Notes: generated by a model from the letters alone, not told the origin. A DNA stretch of 64,000 nucleotides from Pohlia nutans (GCA_022496805.1 CM040094.1:13105501-13169500), one strand, 5' to 3'; positions 1 to 12,129 are shown, counted from the stretch's first letter. A program made the numbers and translations.

Positions 1-1336
1 AATTTTGTACATTGACAAAAAAATGGATGGTTAGATAGTTAAGGGTTTAAACATGTAGAAGAGGCAAATGTTTGAAAACTAGTGAAATGATGTAGAAATA
101 TATCCAAAGTTGATTTGGGCACAAATAATATCGACCAAATATTCAATTTAAATTAATAAAAAATAAAAAATATGAACACACAAAAAAGTTCAAAAGCATG
201 TTCATAAAATTTGTCAAAAACCTTTACAATCACAATTTCATTGGTTTTATGAAATACATTAGAAGTTTGTAATATATTTGAACAAAGTCGAGGTTCAAAT
301 ATATCACAATTTTGTTTTAACATCAACTTCTAAAGTTTTGAGGAAGTTATATGGAATAATACATTTAAGTTTTGTAGGCATTCTACCCTTTCGTGCCTAA
401 ATGCCTAAATGAACAAAAGTCTAATTTCTATAGCTATGTTTATTTATATTCAAAGAATCAATCTGGGAATTTTTAGAAGATAATGTGAAATAATATTCTT
501 TGAAAGTGCACAAACATAGGTCTTTACATTATGCGTTGGGTCCAATTTCTTCATTAAGAAATTTGATAACTATTCAAGAAACTAAATAATAAATACTGCT
601 ATTGATATATGTTTATTTTAAAATTGTACATGGTCGTTACAAAATTTAAGCTCAAATTTGTGAGGGCAATTTACTTCCCCTACCAATTAAAACATTTGTA
701 AACAATTAAATTTTAGATTTTTTTGGTTTCAACCAAATGAGATACTATTTTCATTTTAGAGAGGGGCTCAAAGGCACTTATATCTTAACCTCTGACTGTT
801 TAATTGACTATATTTGGTTGATTCAAATTTTAAAGTTACAAAAAATTGAGTCAACTTTGAATGTTAATAATTTTGCAGAAACAACAATTTTTAAGCATGA
901 TTTTTCCCATGTACATATTGAAACTGATCAACCTTGAAAAAAATTTATTGATTGTCCTTTAAAGTCTTCAAAATGACAATATCTCAAATTGTCACAAATT
1001 TGAAAATCTGCCCAAAATGAAATCTTTAAGTTTTCTACCAAATAAAATTAGCTCTAACATGAATAAGGTAACCACTATATAAAACCAAAGTTTTTGACTT
1101 GTCATACTTGATTTTAAGTCAAAGAACTAAATATGTATTTTTTTATGAATTTTCAAAAATAATTTCTATAAATTGATTATTAAAAAAATTATACCATTTT
1201 TCCAGAATTTAACCGTATGGATGTTGTCTTATTGTTGTGCTCTACATATATTTGAAGTTTGTAAGAGATAGAAGTAGAGTGCGATAGACATTATAACACA
1301 TTTAATTTTTGAAAAAAACCCTTGAACACTTAGAGG
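1..1336. other. AT-rich intergenic DNA without a gene
   Basis: This stretch is very AT-rich, with many homopolymer runs and stop codons in all frames. The longest open frame (737-937) has no recognisable motif and looks like chance. I see no RNA gene or clear transposon boundary here. Confidence 0.6.
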
Positions 1337-2282
1337 TTAACCCCTAAAGGCCCTTAAAAGCCAAAATGGCTTTTTGCTGTTTCGGGCAGCTTAGATGGAA
1401 GGTCTAAATTAAGAATTGTAGACTATAATTTGGCGTGGGCGTGGTCATACATACAAGGTGTGTGGGGTAAAAATTACAAAGTCAAATTTGGATTTTATAA
1501 TTTTTTTATTGAAATTTTTGGTTTCAAGCCCAATTGGGGCAGAAAGAAACTTTTTATTATAATCATTTTTTCAAATTTTTTTTTGAGACATGCTCTTCAC
1601 CACATTTAGGTTCAGAATTTGAAGTGACCCATGTTGATTATATTCTTGGCTTGATAAGGGCAGCCTCCAAAATAAAGAACAGCAACCTCCAAGGTTTTTT
1701 GTAATTTCACATCCATTTCTTTCGAAATTTGTCAAAATTTGAGATTTTGAAATTTTTTTAAAAATAATTTCGCCTAAAATTTATAAAATCATAGAGGTAC
1801 CTAATCACCGTTCATTTTTTCCAAAAATCAAATACAATTAATGTGATGCATGTTTCACCAAATTGCCATTTTTATACCTACTTCCGGAAATTAATTTGGA
1901 TGAAGGTTTGAAACGCATAATGAGTCTCTAAAATTTTGCATGAGCGTACCCAACTTAGTTATCTACATGGAAAAAAATATGAGCAAAATGTTTGGAGTAA
2001 CAATCTTCAAGTCCCCCTTTGCACTATGGAGACAATGCCTCCCAAGCAATGCCCCGAAAAACTTTTGCACAAACTTTGGATGTTATGATCTTGCAAATGA
2101 TAAACATCCAACGGTCAATTTTTGAAACAGTAGCTATGAATAGGCTTAGGTACAAGATCTTACGGTTGGAATTCTAAAAGAAGTAAAAAAACTTGGTTCA
2201 CATCCCCGGGAGTACATAGAGGTAGAAAATCGCAGTTTTGAGGTTTCAAGCTCCCAAAAACACAAGGAAATTTAGGGGTTAA
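1337..2282. mobile_element. TTAA-bounded element, long form
   Basis: The left end reads TTAACCCCTAAAGGCCC and the right end, read inward on the other strand, TTAACCCCTAAATTTCC. The inverted terminal match is 12-13 bases and includes the TTAA. The interior is AT-rich and non-coding. It shares the terminal CCCCTAAA with the shorter TTAA families in this window. Pairing of these two ends as one element is inference, because no second full copy is present. Confidence 0.5.
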
Positions 2283-3886
2283 GATATGATAGTTGTTATG
2301 TTATTTCTTCGGTCACTTTTAAAAAAATTGCATTTCTTTTTGTACAATTAAAAAAAAACTTTTGGACGATTCATCAACAAAAAGTATGGGCCTAAAGATT
2401 ATTGATTTCCTTTTAATGAATTCATTTGGACATATTTGGTCAATTTTGATGATTATAATTTCAAATTTTCATTGTTGAATGCCAATGTAGTTTTGAAAAA
2501 TCAGAGGGAATGTGTTTACTGAGCGGTTAGATGCCAATGTGATTATGGCACAATTTGATTGTGTGATAAACAAAAATGCTAAGTGAGTAGAGAGAAGAAG
2601 TGGTTGAGATTAGAGACTTGGAAAGTTGTTTAAAAATTTGTTTTAAAAGGGCTCAATTGCAAAGATTATTTAAAAATCATTTGAAAAAAAAATGAAAGGC
2701 CAAATTTACTGACTACTAATTACAATGTTGAACATGGTTTCTTCTTTATTTATATATTTATTACCACCTTCTTCATACATATTAAAGCTTCCTGAATGAT
2801 TTTTCTAATCCTGAAAAATAACTATAATAATAATGATAATTTTTAGGCATTTCGATACATAAGAGGATAAAATAAGTCAAGTTGTAGTAATTATAAGAGT
2901 ATTACCACGACATGCTAACAAAAAACCAAAGTAAATGAAAAGTGAGTTGGACACTTTGAAGTACTGTTCAAGGCATGTAACCAACAAGAACCTTCAAGTT
3001 TAAGTCTAATTAAACTATTGTAATAATTTACACATGGTGAAAACACATCTTACATTCTATTTGTGGTTGAGCAATAAAGTATTAAGTAATTAAATGATAA
3101 ACTAGTGAGTAATTAAGCGATAATCTATTGAGTGATTAAGCAACACACAATTGAGTAATTAACCCCTAAATGACCAAATGACCATTTTATGGTTGTAACG
3201 CTTTTTTTACGTGCTGCCCAAGATGAATTAAACATTTTTATCATAATTTGAAAAATAAAAAGGAAATCAAGTCTACTTTTCAAGACCAATTCAAATCATG
3301 TCAATCCAGATTTAACTCCACATAGGAGAATTTTTCAAAGACAACGGCCTCAATATTGTCTTACTGTCATCAAATTATTTGGAAAATGTAAAGATGTTCT
3401 ATCCTTTAAAAAAAATTGTTTTTTTATTTTAGAATAAAATGTCCACCTTTAACCAATCATACTAAATTTAATATTCTAATATATTTTTTGGGTGAATATT
3501 CAACGATAAATGCATCTCAATTCATTAAATGAGTATTCAAATCATTTTTTGAAAGTTTAACTATACAAATAATTACTAAAAATCATGCTTAGGAGTTTTT
3601 CTATTGGATCAAAATTCATCAAAGTTTACAAGTAATATTTTATAACACAACTAAGTTTTGCCATTACCCCCTCGAGCGTTAAGGAAGTTAGGTTAAGCTA
3701 AGTGATTCATTGTTTGAGGGTGAAGAACATAAAGTTTAAATGTTTGCATGCTCTTTGAGCATAGATTGAAACGCCATTATATATGTTTGGAGAGTAACGT
3801 AATATTTTTAACTTAATTCATTTTTCTTGGTGCTATTACATAGGCATCATTCCTCAACTAAAAGAATATACTTGTACGATAGCAAT
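2283..3886. other. AT-rich intergenic DNA with one orphan element end
   Basis: No gene is visible. At 3159 a TTAACCCCTAAATGACC end begins, matching the termini of the TTAA elements. Its following bases (to about 3240) include a 'gctgccc' stretch also found near the left end of the 1337-2282 element. No partner end was found. Confidence 0.45.
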
Positions 3887-4216
3887 TGAACCCCTAAACG
3901 TCCCAACGTCCAAAAACTGGATTATAAATGGATTCAAAGCTTTGTAACTTTCTCATACAATCTTGGATGATTTTCATCCAAATCACTTTTGCAAGCCTAT
4001 TAAATTCTTTACCAATCAAAGTCAATCTCTTGTAATGGGGAGATGTTGATAATATTGAAGAGGCCTCCAAATGCAAGAATGTCAAATTTGTTTGGTAGAT
4101 TTTATGCCTACAATGGTCCTCTCATGTACACCTCATGTACATCTGAGTCATACTAATATCTATTTTTGAGGCTAGCATCTACTTGTGCTAAAGAGATCAG
4201 TACGTTTAAGGATTAA
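3887..4216. mobile_element. TTAA MITE, family A
   Basis: A non-coding element of about 330 bp, closely similar over its length to 13820-14112, 16349-16677 and (inverted) 27069-27397. The left end CCCCTAAACGTCCCAACGTCC follows a mutated TGAA; the right end is AGTACGTTTAAGGATTAA. It lies about 300 bp upstream of the RPN2 start codon, so it may overlap the promoter. Confidence 0.75.
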
Positions 4217-4525
4217 ACCTTTCATTCAATTTTTTACCTCCGAATGTTATGGTGCACTTAGTCACACTAATTAACTTCTAACACTATTTGGATTACACAA
4301 CCGAAGACGAAGACGAAGACGGAAGGCGATGATGCTGTTGCAGCAATAAGTTAGGGTTTCTCAATCCGAGCTTCATCAACACTCCAGAGCCTTCTTCTCC
4401 TTCTCCTCTTGCCTTGCCTCGCCTTTGCTTGTATATTCCCCTTTGCTAGTTCCAGTTTTCGGTTCGTTTTCTGCGGTCGTTCCTTAGGGTTTGTGCATGC
4501 ATCGGTGTTGGTGAAGAGAACAGAC

Positions 4526-7500
4526 ATGACGGTGGTGACCACGGCGAGCGGCCTGCTGGCCATGCTCTCGGAGGATCATCCGAAGCTGAAATTGCACGCG
4601 CTGAAGAATCTGAACGTGCTGGTGGAGCATTTCTGGCCGGAGATTTCCACCAACATCTCGTCGATCGAGTCGTTGTATGAGGACGAGACGTTCCACGAGC
4701 GGCACTTGGCGGCTTTGGTCGCGTCCAAGGTGTTTTACTATTTAGGCGAGCTCAACGACTCCCTCACGTACGCGCTCGGGGCGGGGCCGTTGTTCGACGT
4801 CTCCGAGGACACGGAGTATGTGCAGACGCTCGTGGCCAAGTGCGTGGATGAGTACATCCTTTTGAGCGTCAAGGCGGCCGAGTCGGAGAAGACCGTGCTG
4901 GATCCCCGGTTGGTAGTCATCGTGGAGCGCATGCTGGACAAGTGCATGCAGGATGGCAAGTTCCAGCAGGCGGTCGGGATTGCGCTCGAGTGCCGGCGCC
5001 TCGATAAGCTTGAAGAAGCTATTAACCGGAGCGAGAATGCCCCTGCGATGCTATCGTATTGCCTTCGCTTATCCCAGACTTTTGTAAATAGGCGTGAGTT
5101 TCGACATGAGGTTTTGCGGCTTTTGGTTAGAAGCTACCAGGCGCTACAACAGCCGGATTATCTCAGCATATGTCAGTGTCTTATGTTCTTGGATGAGCCG
5201 GCTGGCGTCGCTGCCATTTTGGACAAGCTTTTGTCGGGGGACAAGAATGATGCCCTTTTGGCTTACCAGGTTGCGTTTGATTTATTCGAAAATGAGTACC
5301 AGAAGTTTCTCCTGAATGTGCGGGATCAATTGCCAGAGCCAGCTGTGAGTGTTGGTCGGAATGAGAATGGTATTAGCGCTATGACTGGTGGTGGTCCTAC
5401 GTCTATGGACGCTGATCTGACGGAGCCTCTTTTAGCAAGGCATGCAGAAGAGGAACATGCTGTGGAAGACAGGACGCCGTATGCTGAGAGGTTGGTGAAG
5501 TTGAAGGGTATTCTTTCCGGGGAGACACCCATTAGCTTGACTTTGCAGTTTCTTTATAGTCACAATAGGTCGGATCTTTTGATATTGAAGACGATCAAAC
5601 AGTCTGTGGAGATGCGGAACAGTGTTTGTCATAGTGCAACCATTTACTCGAATGCACTCATGCATGCGGGTACCACAGTGGATACTTTCTTGCGCGAGAA
5701 TTTGGATTGGCTGAAGCGAGCTACGAATTGGGCGAAGTTTAGCGCTACAGCGGGATTGGGTGTCATTCATCGGGGTCATCATCAACAAGGAAGGTCTTTG
5801 ATGGCTCCTTATTTGCCACAGAATGGAGGAACTGGTGGTGGAAGTCCATATTCCGAGGGAGGAGCTCTGTATGCTCTTGGGTTGATTCATGCTAACCATG
5901 GGGAGGGTATTAAGCAGTTTCTGTTAGACAGTTTGCGAAATACTACCAATGAGGTGATCCAACATGGGGCTTGCTTAGGGTTAGGGTTGGCTGCTCTTGG
6001 TACTGCCGATGAGGAAATTTACGAGGACGTGAAAAATGTTCTGTACACCGATAGTGCTGTAGCAGGGGAGGCTGCTGGTATAGCCATGGGGTTGCTGATG
6101 GTTGGTACAGCCAGTGAAAGGGCAGCAGAAATGTTGGAATATGCTCGTGAGACACAGCATGAGAAGATCATTCGTGGTTTGGCCCTCGGCATTGCACTTG
6201 TTGTGTATGGTCGTGAGGAGGAAGCCGACACTTTAATCGAGCAAATGACCAGGGATCAGGATCCTATATTGCGTTATGGAGGTATGTACGCTCTGGCCAT
6301 GGCGTATCGTGGCACTGCAAACAACAGTGCCATTCGGCGGTTGTTGCATTTTGCAGTATCAGATGTTAGTGACGACGTCAGGAGGACTGCGGTGTTGGCA
6401 TTAGGGTTTGTTCTCTGCTCTGAGCCGGAACAGACGCCCCGAATCGTGTCCTTACTCTCGGAGTCCTACAATGCACATGTGAGGTATGGGGCAGCAATGG
6501 CGGTAGGTATCTCATGCGCAGGTTCAGGATCTAGTGAAGCAATCTCCTTGCTGGAGCCTCTTACAGCAGATGCAGTTGATTTCGTTCGTCAAGGAGCACT
6601 TATAGCTATGGCCATGGTTCTTCTACAAACAACAGAGGCCCGGGAGCCTCGTGTTGCCAGTTTCAGGAGACAGCTCGAGAAGATCATCAGTGACAAGCAT
6701 GAGGAGACGATGAGCAAGATGGGAGCTATTCTTGCTCAAGGAATTTTAGATGCAGGAGGTCGGAATGTTGCCATCATGCTGCAATCTCGGACAGGGCATG
6801 ACCGTGTGACAGCTGTTGTGGGAATGGCCGTCTTCAGTCAGTTTTGGTACTGGTACCCACTGATTTACTTCATCAGTTTGTCTTTTGCCCCTACGGCTTT
6901 CATAGGTCTGAACGAAGAACTTAGGATGCCCAAGTTTGATTTTATGTCCGAAACCAAACCATCCATGTTTGGATACCCTCCGTCGGTAGCTCCTCCTACC
7001 ACTACTTCAGCTGTAAAACTGCCGACTGCGGTCCTGTCGACCTCCAACCGGGCTAAAGTCAGAGGTGCAAAGAAGGAAGCAGAAGGTAAAGCAGGTAAGG
7101 CAACCGTTCAGGAGGGTGGTGCGTCTGCCTCTTCCACCATCGCTGAAGTCTCCAGTGCGAGTGCTGAAGGGCCGTTGGACGGTGACAAGGAGTCCACTTC
7201 TGCAGTGAAAGACGAGAATGCAATGGATGTAGAGGGTGGAGTGGAGAAGAAGGCAGTGGTCGCAGAGCCCTCATCCGAAGTGCTGAGTAACCCTGCGCGT
7301 GTGGTGCCTGCACAAGAGAAATTTATCAAGTTTAGGGAGGACTCGAGATATGCCCCGCTCAAGGTGAAACGAGCTCCTTCAGGCTTTGTGATGTTGAGAG
7401 ATATGACACCCTCAGAGCCAGTGGAGCTGGTATCAACAGACACGCCTGTGTCTGGAGTTCCTGCTGGTGGAGCAGCACCAGCGAACCCCAACCCTGCAGC

Positions 7501-7558
7501 CATGGCTGTGGAGGACAATGAACCCCCTCCACCTGAGCCTTTCGAGTATGTACCTTGA
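4526..7558 (+). CDS. RPN2: 26S proteasome regulatory subunit RPN2 (PSMD1), intronless
   Basis: RPN2 is the large non-ATPase scaffold of the proteasome 19S base. It binds RPN13 and helps pass ubiquitinated substrates to the ATPase ring. The frame encodes 1010 residues, the normal family length. The start was set at the ATG at 4526 because [19 protein letters not shown] aligns with family N-termini; the open frame continues 39 codons upstream only as leader. Visible hallmarks are [21 protein letters not shown] and [14 protein letters not shown] near the N-terminus, and alanine/glycine-rich proteasome/cyclosome repeats (for example [13 protein letters not shown] and [10 protein letters not shown]) at about residues 440-780. 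An acidic low-complexity segment follows at about 850-930. The C-terminal tail ends [11 protein letters not shown], matching the RPN13-binding tail. The whole gene is one exon, while all other multi-domain genes here are split. There is no frameshift or premature stop, so it looks functional. Confidence 0.96.
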   Translation: MTVVTTASGLLAMLSEDHPKLKLHALKNLNVLVEHFWPEISTNISSIESLYEDETFHERHLAALVASKVFYYLGELNDSLTYALGAGPLFDVSEDTEYVQTLVAKCVDEYILLSVKAAESEKTVLDPRLVVIVERMLDKCMQDGKFQQAVGIALECRRLDKLEEAINRSENAPAMLSYCLRLSQTFVNRREFRHEVLRLLVRSYQALQQPDYLSICQCLMFLDEPAGVAAILDKLLSGDKNDALLAYQVAFDLFENEYQKFLLNVRDQLPEPAVSVGRNENGISAMTGGGPTSMDADLTEPLLARHAEEEHAVEDRTPYAERLVKLKGILSGETPISLTLQFLYSHNRSDLLILKTIKQSVEMRNSVCHSATIYSNALMHAGTTVDTFLRENLDWLKRATNWAKFSATAGLGVIHRGHHQQGRSLMAPYLPQNGGTGGGSPYSEGGALYALGLIHANHGEGIKQFLLDSLRNTTNEVIQHGACLGLGLAALGTADEEIYEDVKNVLYTDSAVAGEAAGIAMGLLMVGTASERAAEMLEYARETQHEKIIRGLALGIALVVYGREEEADTLIEQMTRDQDPILRYGGMYALAMAYRGTANNSAIRRLLHFAVSDVSDDVRRTAVLALGFVLCSEPEQTPRIVSLLSESYNAHVRYGAAMAVGISCAGSGSSEAISLLEPLTADAVDFVRQGALIAMAMVLLQTTEAREPRVASFRRQLEKIISDKHEETMSKMGAILAQGILDAGGRNVAIMLQSRTGHDRVTAVVGMAVFSQFWYWYPLIYFISLSFAPTAFIGLNEELRMPKFDFMSETKPSMFGYPPSVAPPTTTSAVKLPTAVLSTSNRAKVRGAKKEAEGKAGKATVQEGGASASSTIAEVSSASAEGPLDGDKESTSAVKDENAMDVEGGVEKKAVVAEPSSEVLSNPARVVPAQEKFIKFREDSRYAPLKVKRAPSGFVMLRDMTPSEPVELVSTDTPVSGVPAGGAAPANPNPAAMAVEDNEPPPPEPFEYVP

Positions 7559-8429
7559 GAGCAGAAGGTGGTTCTTATTTTAGTTTATGTATGTATGTAC
7601 TTTTCACACATGCGTACAGTGAATTTTAGTCTCAACTGTTTATACACCATCATTTTTTTTGTGCTGCTCATTCAACCGCAGAGATCCTCAGTGATTGTTG
7701 CTTGTTTATTTGACTTGTAATCATAAGATGGTATGTGATGAGTTTCGATTTTAGGTCTTTGTAATTTCTGATGCCTTGATAAGTGTGAAGTTCTGGAGGA
7801 GTAACAGGTAGATAGATAGATAGAAACACCAACCCAAAGAATGGGCCAGCGTGAATAAAGTGTCCATTCGTAATGTCAATGACCCGATGCCCACGGGACA
7901 AAGGGACATTGGAACAATACTACTCTCCTCTTTCGAGGATGGACACTATAGTAACCAAACAAAGTAACAGTAACAATAACAAGAGGAAAAAACGAGGAAA
8001 TGATGGTTGAGTGTTAGTTGTATAAGGATATGCTTGGCATTAATTAATATCACCAAGCCATGAGTTCTTTGGTTGGTTGGTGAAGGGCGTTGTATCATGA
8101 TTATGTGGTCCGGGTTCGAAACCAGTTGGGCTTGTTGAGCAGTGGTGTGATACACATGACTTGGTGCTGCTAGTAAGTTATCATGGTAGAGTAACAGGTA
8201 CAGAAGACTCATAGCTTATAGGAAGAAGTCTTGTAAGTTCTTAGATCTGGATATGTATATCCAAGACTCGCCAATTACAGTGCACCTTTGGCACAGTATT
8301 GCGCACCTTGTTGATTGTTTTGGAGTGACTTACAAAACCATGTCGGTGTTTGAATGTTTTTCGGTAAATAAGCAATGCCAGCACATGGAGTGAATAATTA
8401 AACAAACATAAAATCACTTTAGTTCTACA
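7559..8429. other. RPN2 3' flank and intergenic DNA
   Basis: This begins with the likely 3' UTR of RPN2. A short GATA tandem run lies at about 7808-7824. Open frames on the minus strand (7668-7901, 7946-8212) have no recognisable features. No gene is called. Confidence 0.5.
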
Positions 8430-9150
8430 CTATAATGTTGTTCATAGGTGTCCAAATTCAACAATTTTGCTATGATGCATTATAAAATGCAACACACATG
8501 GATATTTTGAACTTGATGTCTAAATACTCTTAGTGTAGTGATTTTTGGAGATTTTTTGGTTACTTAACCCTTAAACGACATTTCAGGTCCTGGATGGGCA
8601 GCCCGAGCATCTCTCAAAGAATAAGGGTTATATATTTAGGCCAGGCATGGGTGCATGACCAATCACAACAAAGGAACAAGCACATGAGGAATAAATTGAG
8701 TACTTAGGCAAGAATCAAATGATCCTCCAAAACCTTTGATCTAGACATTGCAAACAAACACGGAAGAATTTGTTGTAGCAATTGAGCAGATCAGGTGCCT
8801 CACCTTGTTGTGCATCCAATGATCTATGTATGGTTCGAAGGAGTTAAGTAGTGTTCCTGCTAGAAGCAAGATTCCTTGGAAATAAAGCCCGTGGGGCTTG
8901 CTGTGTCGTTTAAGGGTTAATTTTATAAGTTAATTTTTACAATAGCACTTTTACATTGAAATCTTCGATATTTTGGATGAATCACTACAACATGAAATGA
9001 AGCATAGAAATTTTAGAAATCGTCCCTTTTCTAGTTGGATCACATATGCATGAAGTTAACTTCTCATATAATATATAGTAAAAAATCTTCAGTGCAAAAA
9101 GTTAATGACGGATAAAAAATCTGGACATCGTCCACGTTTTGGACGGATGT
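8430..9150 (-). mobile_element. TTAA element, family D, interrupted and truncated
   Basis: On the minus strand this matches the intact copy at 42884-43460, including the shared 'gattttttggtt' and 'gaatcactacaacatgaaatga' neighbourhoods. It is split at a TTAA by the element at 8574-8920. The outer end decays near 9150. It proves the target-site duplication of the inserted element. Confidence 0.75.
8574..8920. mobile_element. TTAA MITE, family C, nested in family D
   Basis: 347 bp including both TTAA copies. The ends are perfect inverted repeats of TTAACCCTTAAACGACA. The interior is non-coding. The related family D copy at 42884-43460 has an uninterrupted single TTAA at 43141-43144 at the matching position, so the TTAA was duplicated on insertion. 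The right end resembles that of the 53663-53904 element. Confidence 0.88.
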
Positions 9151-9262
9151 ATGTTTAAAGATCAATTAAAAACAAATGAAGGTTTTATTCTATTGCAAAT
9201 CAAATTATCATTATGAATTAGGATAGAACCTTCAATGGTAATTATGTACCTCGTAGTAAGTT

Positions 9263-9395
9263 TTAACCTCTAAACGTCTCATTGTCCAAAAACTAAATCA
9301 CCAAAAACTAAATCATGAATAGATTCAAAGCCTTGCAACTTTTTCATACAACCTCGGATAACTTTCATCTAACTCACTTTTGTCAATGTTCGTTC
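9263..9395. mobile_element. Family A MITE, 5' part only
   Basis: Starts TTAACCTCTAAACGTCTCATTGTCC and continues with the family A interior ('gattcaaagccttgcaac', 'cataca.cctcggat'). Similarity ends near 9395 and the other terminus is missing. A short internal duplication of 'ccaaaaactaaatca' is present. Confidence 0.6.
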
Positions 9396-9586
9396 ACTCC
9401 ACTGTGCCAAAAACCAAAAATTACTAAAATTGTTGAGTGATTGTTGACTTTGAAGCATTACTTGGTAACACCTCATTGGTAGGAACTATGCTTATTCAAA
9501 GTTATTTTATGATTCTTCAAGGCATATTTACTTTCGATTTTAACTCAAGTATATTGTCATAAACTAGTGAGACCCGTGCCGTTGAG

Positions 9587-9805
9587 CACATTGAGCTTGG
9601 GTTGTCATCCATGGAAAGGGGCACCTATCCCGTGATCTTTCCATTGCTAGCCAACATTGCTCTCCATGGGATGGAGACAACTTTAATAGAGTGGTCACTG
9701 AGAGCATATCCCAAAGAACCAACTCCGATACTGGTAAGATATGCCAACGACTTCGTTGTACTTCACCAATCCAACGAGATCATTCAGCGCGGAATGATCG
9801 AGTGA
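9587..9805 (+). pseudogene. Group II intron reverse transcriptase (maturase) fragment
   Basis: The frame reads PLLANIALHGME, followed after about 20 residues by ILVRYANDFVVLH. This is the core of the group II intron-encoded reverse transcriptase domain: block 4 (ISPLLANIALHGME) and the catalytic block 5 (normally RYADDFVVL). The usual YADD is YAND here, so a metal-binding aspartate is lost. The expected TPQGG before block 4 reads ERGTYPVIF. Only about 70 residues remain, with no N-terminal domain, maturase X domain or intron RNA structure. The likely origin is an organellar (mitochondrial-type) intron transferred to the nucleus; the source genome cannot be told from this length. Confidence 0.8.
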
Positions 9806-10978
9806 GACAAAGCGAGCTGTATTGTATAATAGATAGACAACCTAGACCTTGAACTTTGAAAATTCATAACTTATTCAATATAACTTCAAAAATTATGATT
9901 TAACTTAGGTTAGATTTAGAATCAATTTGCTAATTATTACGCTGCACCTCATATTACTGTAAATAGACGCAGTGCTTAATGTGTTGGTTTATGGCCCACT
10001 CACCTTACATCATTCATCCACATTTATCATTCATCCATATTTGAATCGTCTTCTTCCCTTGAGCACACACCAACGTGTCGGTCTCATCGAAGTCGCAAGT
10101 TTTTTAATTCAAAAACCTTCACACTTGGCAACGGAAAGTGAGGTTGGTGTTTTCTCATTCACTTGTCACAAGTAGAGCATCAGAAAAGCTTTGCTCTTTA
10201 GTAAACCTGCTCTTCGCTTCTGTTTTTTTTCCAATTTTGACTCTTTCGTCTGATTCCTTCTTCTCTACTTAAAAAACTCTTTGAATTCGTGGTTGATGAG
10301 CTTTTGTTCATCCCCAACTCGAATCAGTGACAGGAGTTTTAGGGTTTTTCTTCATCGATTACAGGAGGTTTTTGAATTGTTCAAAAGTCTTGATTCACGA
10401 CCCAATCTTCTGAAGGTATTCACTCTGTTTTTTGGTTTTCAAATATGAAGATGTTCATTAGGAGGTGTTAGGTTTGCTATCAAATTGGGTACCCTAAACT
10501 CAACCTGTTTTGTTGAGGAATTTGAATTTTTTCTGAGATGAAAGGAGAACTCTAATGTGATTGGTTTTTTAACTCGAAATCAACTAGTTTTCCTTGTAGA
10601 GTTTTGACTAATTCTAACACGGTCCCCTCTTTGTGATTTGCAATGTGGATATTCATTCGAGGTTGTCAAACTTTGTGCATTTTGTAGTTTTGGCCACAAC
10701 GTGATTTTTTTAAAACATGAAAATGTTCATAGAGTTTTGGAATGCAATCCTGAACTTTTCTTCTTCTGTGATCTAGTTTTAGGGTTGATAATGCCATAGT
10801 TGTAGATGATTCTAGTTCTCAAAATGCTTAGTTGACTAGTCAATGCAGAGGGAGAGGATTATAATCCCATGCTGCTGTGTTCATTTTGACTTAATTTGAT
10901 CCTTTTGGATATCTCAAATTATACTTGCTGCCTTGATCAGTTGTTGTCAAAAGCTCGTAGTGTACAATGTCATATTCT
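9806..10978. other. Intergenic DNA, possible 5' leader at 10.2-10.4 kb
   Basis: No protein gene is seen. About 10190-10420 is pyrimidine-rich and relatively stop-dense, like a plant 5' untranslated leader, and ends in a donor-like AAGGTATTC at about 10416. It could be a non-coding first exon of the xylanase gene downstream; this is weak inference. Confidence 0.3.
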
Positions 10979-11246
10979 TTAACCCCTAAACGTCCCATGG
11001 GGATAGTAAACGTCCCATGGGGATAGTAGATACGTGGCCGTATAATTGGCATTTGCTACCAACAAGAAGCTCTAACAACAAGAAGCCTTAAATTGGATCT
11101 CAATAGCTCACTAGAATCGCATTGATGTAAATTTCAGCTTTTGTGTTGAACTTAAACCTATCAAAGGACTGGATTCATTCCAAATACTAGAAAAATGCAT
11201 TGTATTCTCCTCGCTGCAAAGGCACTTTCAGACGTTTAGGGGTTAA
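10979..11246 (+). mobile_element. TTAA MITE, family E, copy 1
   Basis: Bounded by TTAACCCCTAAACGTCCCAT on the left and AGACGTTTAGGGGTTAA on the right. A 20-base stretch just inside the left end (CGTCCCATGGGGATAGTA) is tandemly doubled. The interior matches the copy at 11709-11941 in inverted orientation. Confidence 0.85.
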
Positions 11247-11292
11247 GAGACTCACCACCGAGAGTGGAGAACTCAAGTAATTTGCACGGTAG

Positions 11293-11409
11293 AAAACCCT
11301 ATTAGAGATGACATCAAAATGTGAGTTATTGACATCACAAATAATATGAAAATGATGTTATTTGTGTCATCAATAAGTGACATTTTGGCATCATCTCCAA
11401 CAGGATTTT
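11293..11409. repeat. Foldback hairpin, 52-base arms
   Basis: Arms 11293-11344 and 11358-11409 are inverted copies with roughly 85-90% identity and a 13-base loop. The transcript of either strand would fold into a long stem. No flanking target repeat was recognised. It lies between the two inverted family E elements. Confidence 0.75.
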
Positions 11410-11510
11410 TGGTACAAGAGTACTGTAGTATAGAAGATTTGGTGTTAATAAAAATCATAGGTCTATGTAACCAATCCCCTGAAAGACTCTTTTTGTAATT
11501 TTTAAAATTA

Positions 11511-11705
11511 GATTCTATTGTGATGCTTTGCACAATTGTTCTAGCCTTATCACAAACCCTACTTGCTATGCTCCTTAAAGTTTGTCATTGGAGGTTTTCA
11601 CTTGTAGTTTTTTTATTAGATTCTATTGTACAAATTTTTTGGCCTTATCACAAACCCTACTTGCTATGCTCCGTAGGGTTTGTCATTGGAGGTTTTCACT
11701 TGTAG
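11511..11705. repeat. Direct repeat, two units
   Basis: Units at about 11511-11607 and 11619-11705 share a nearly identical 75-base core beginning 'ccttatcacaaaccctactt' and ending 'ggaggttttcacttgtag'. Units differ by small substitutions and an indel at the start. Confidence 0.8.
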
Positions 11706-11708
11706 GGT

Positions 11709-11941
11709 TCAACCCCTAAACGTCTGAAAATGCCTTTGTGGCTAGTAGAATACGGTGTATTTTTCTAGTATTTGGAATGGATCCAGACCTTTTATAGGTT
11801 TGAGTTCAACATAGAAGCTGAAATTTAAATCAATGCAGTTCTAGTGAGCTATTGAGATCCCAATTTAGAGCTTCTTGTTGGTAGCAAATACCAATTATAT
11901 GGCCACGTATCTACTATCCCCATGGGACGTTTAGGGGTTAA
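11709..11941 (-). mobile_element. TTAA MITE, family E, copy 2 (inverted)
   Basis: 233 bp; the left boundary is mutated to TCAA and the right boundary is GGGACGTTTAGGGGTTAA. The interior is the reverse complement of 10979-11246 without its short internal duplication. With copy 1 it makes a large inverted pair around about 460 bp. Confidence 0.85.
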
Positions 11942-12129
11942 GCCCTACAAACCTTTAAAAATGCTAGGTTTCCTCCTCTATAGTACAAAAATAGCCAAGT
12001 AGTATTGCTATCCTCACCCAAAGCCTCTTATTCCACTCTAACCTACAGTCTCTTGGAATGCCCAGATTGCAGAATTTAGCTTTCCAATTGAAGAGAGGAG
12101 AACGCTTTCAATTGACACTGGCAGTTGCC

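Noticed and set aside
4409..4525. 39-codon extension of RPN2 upstream of the chosen start
   Set aside because: The family N-terminus begins at the ATG at 4526; the extension is a hydrophobic, unconserved leader read through by chance.
5432..5899. Long minus-strand open frames inside RPN2 (also 7108-7518)
   Set aside because: They are reverse-frame shadows of a strongly conserved coding sequence.
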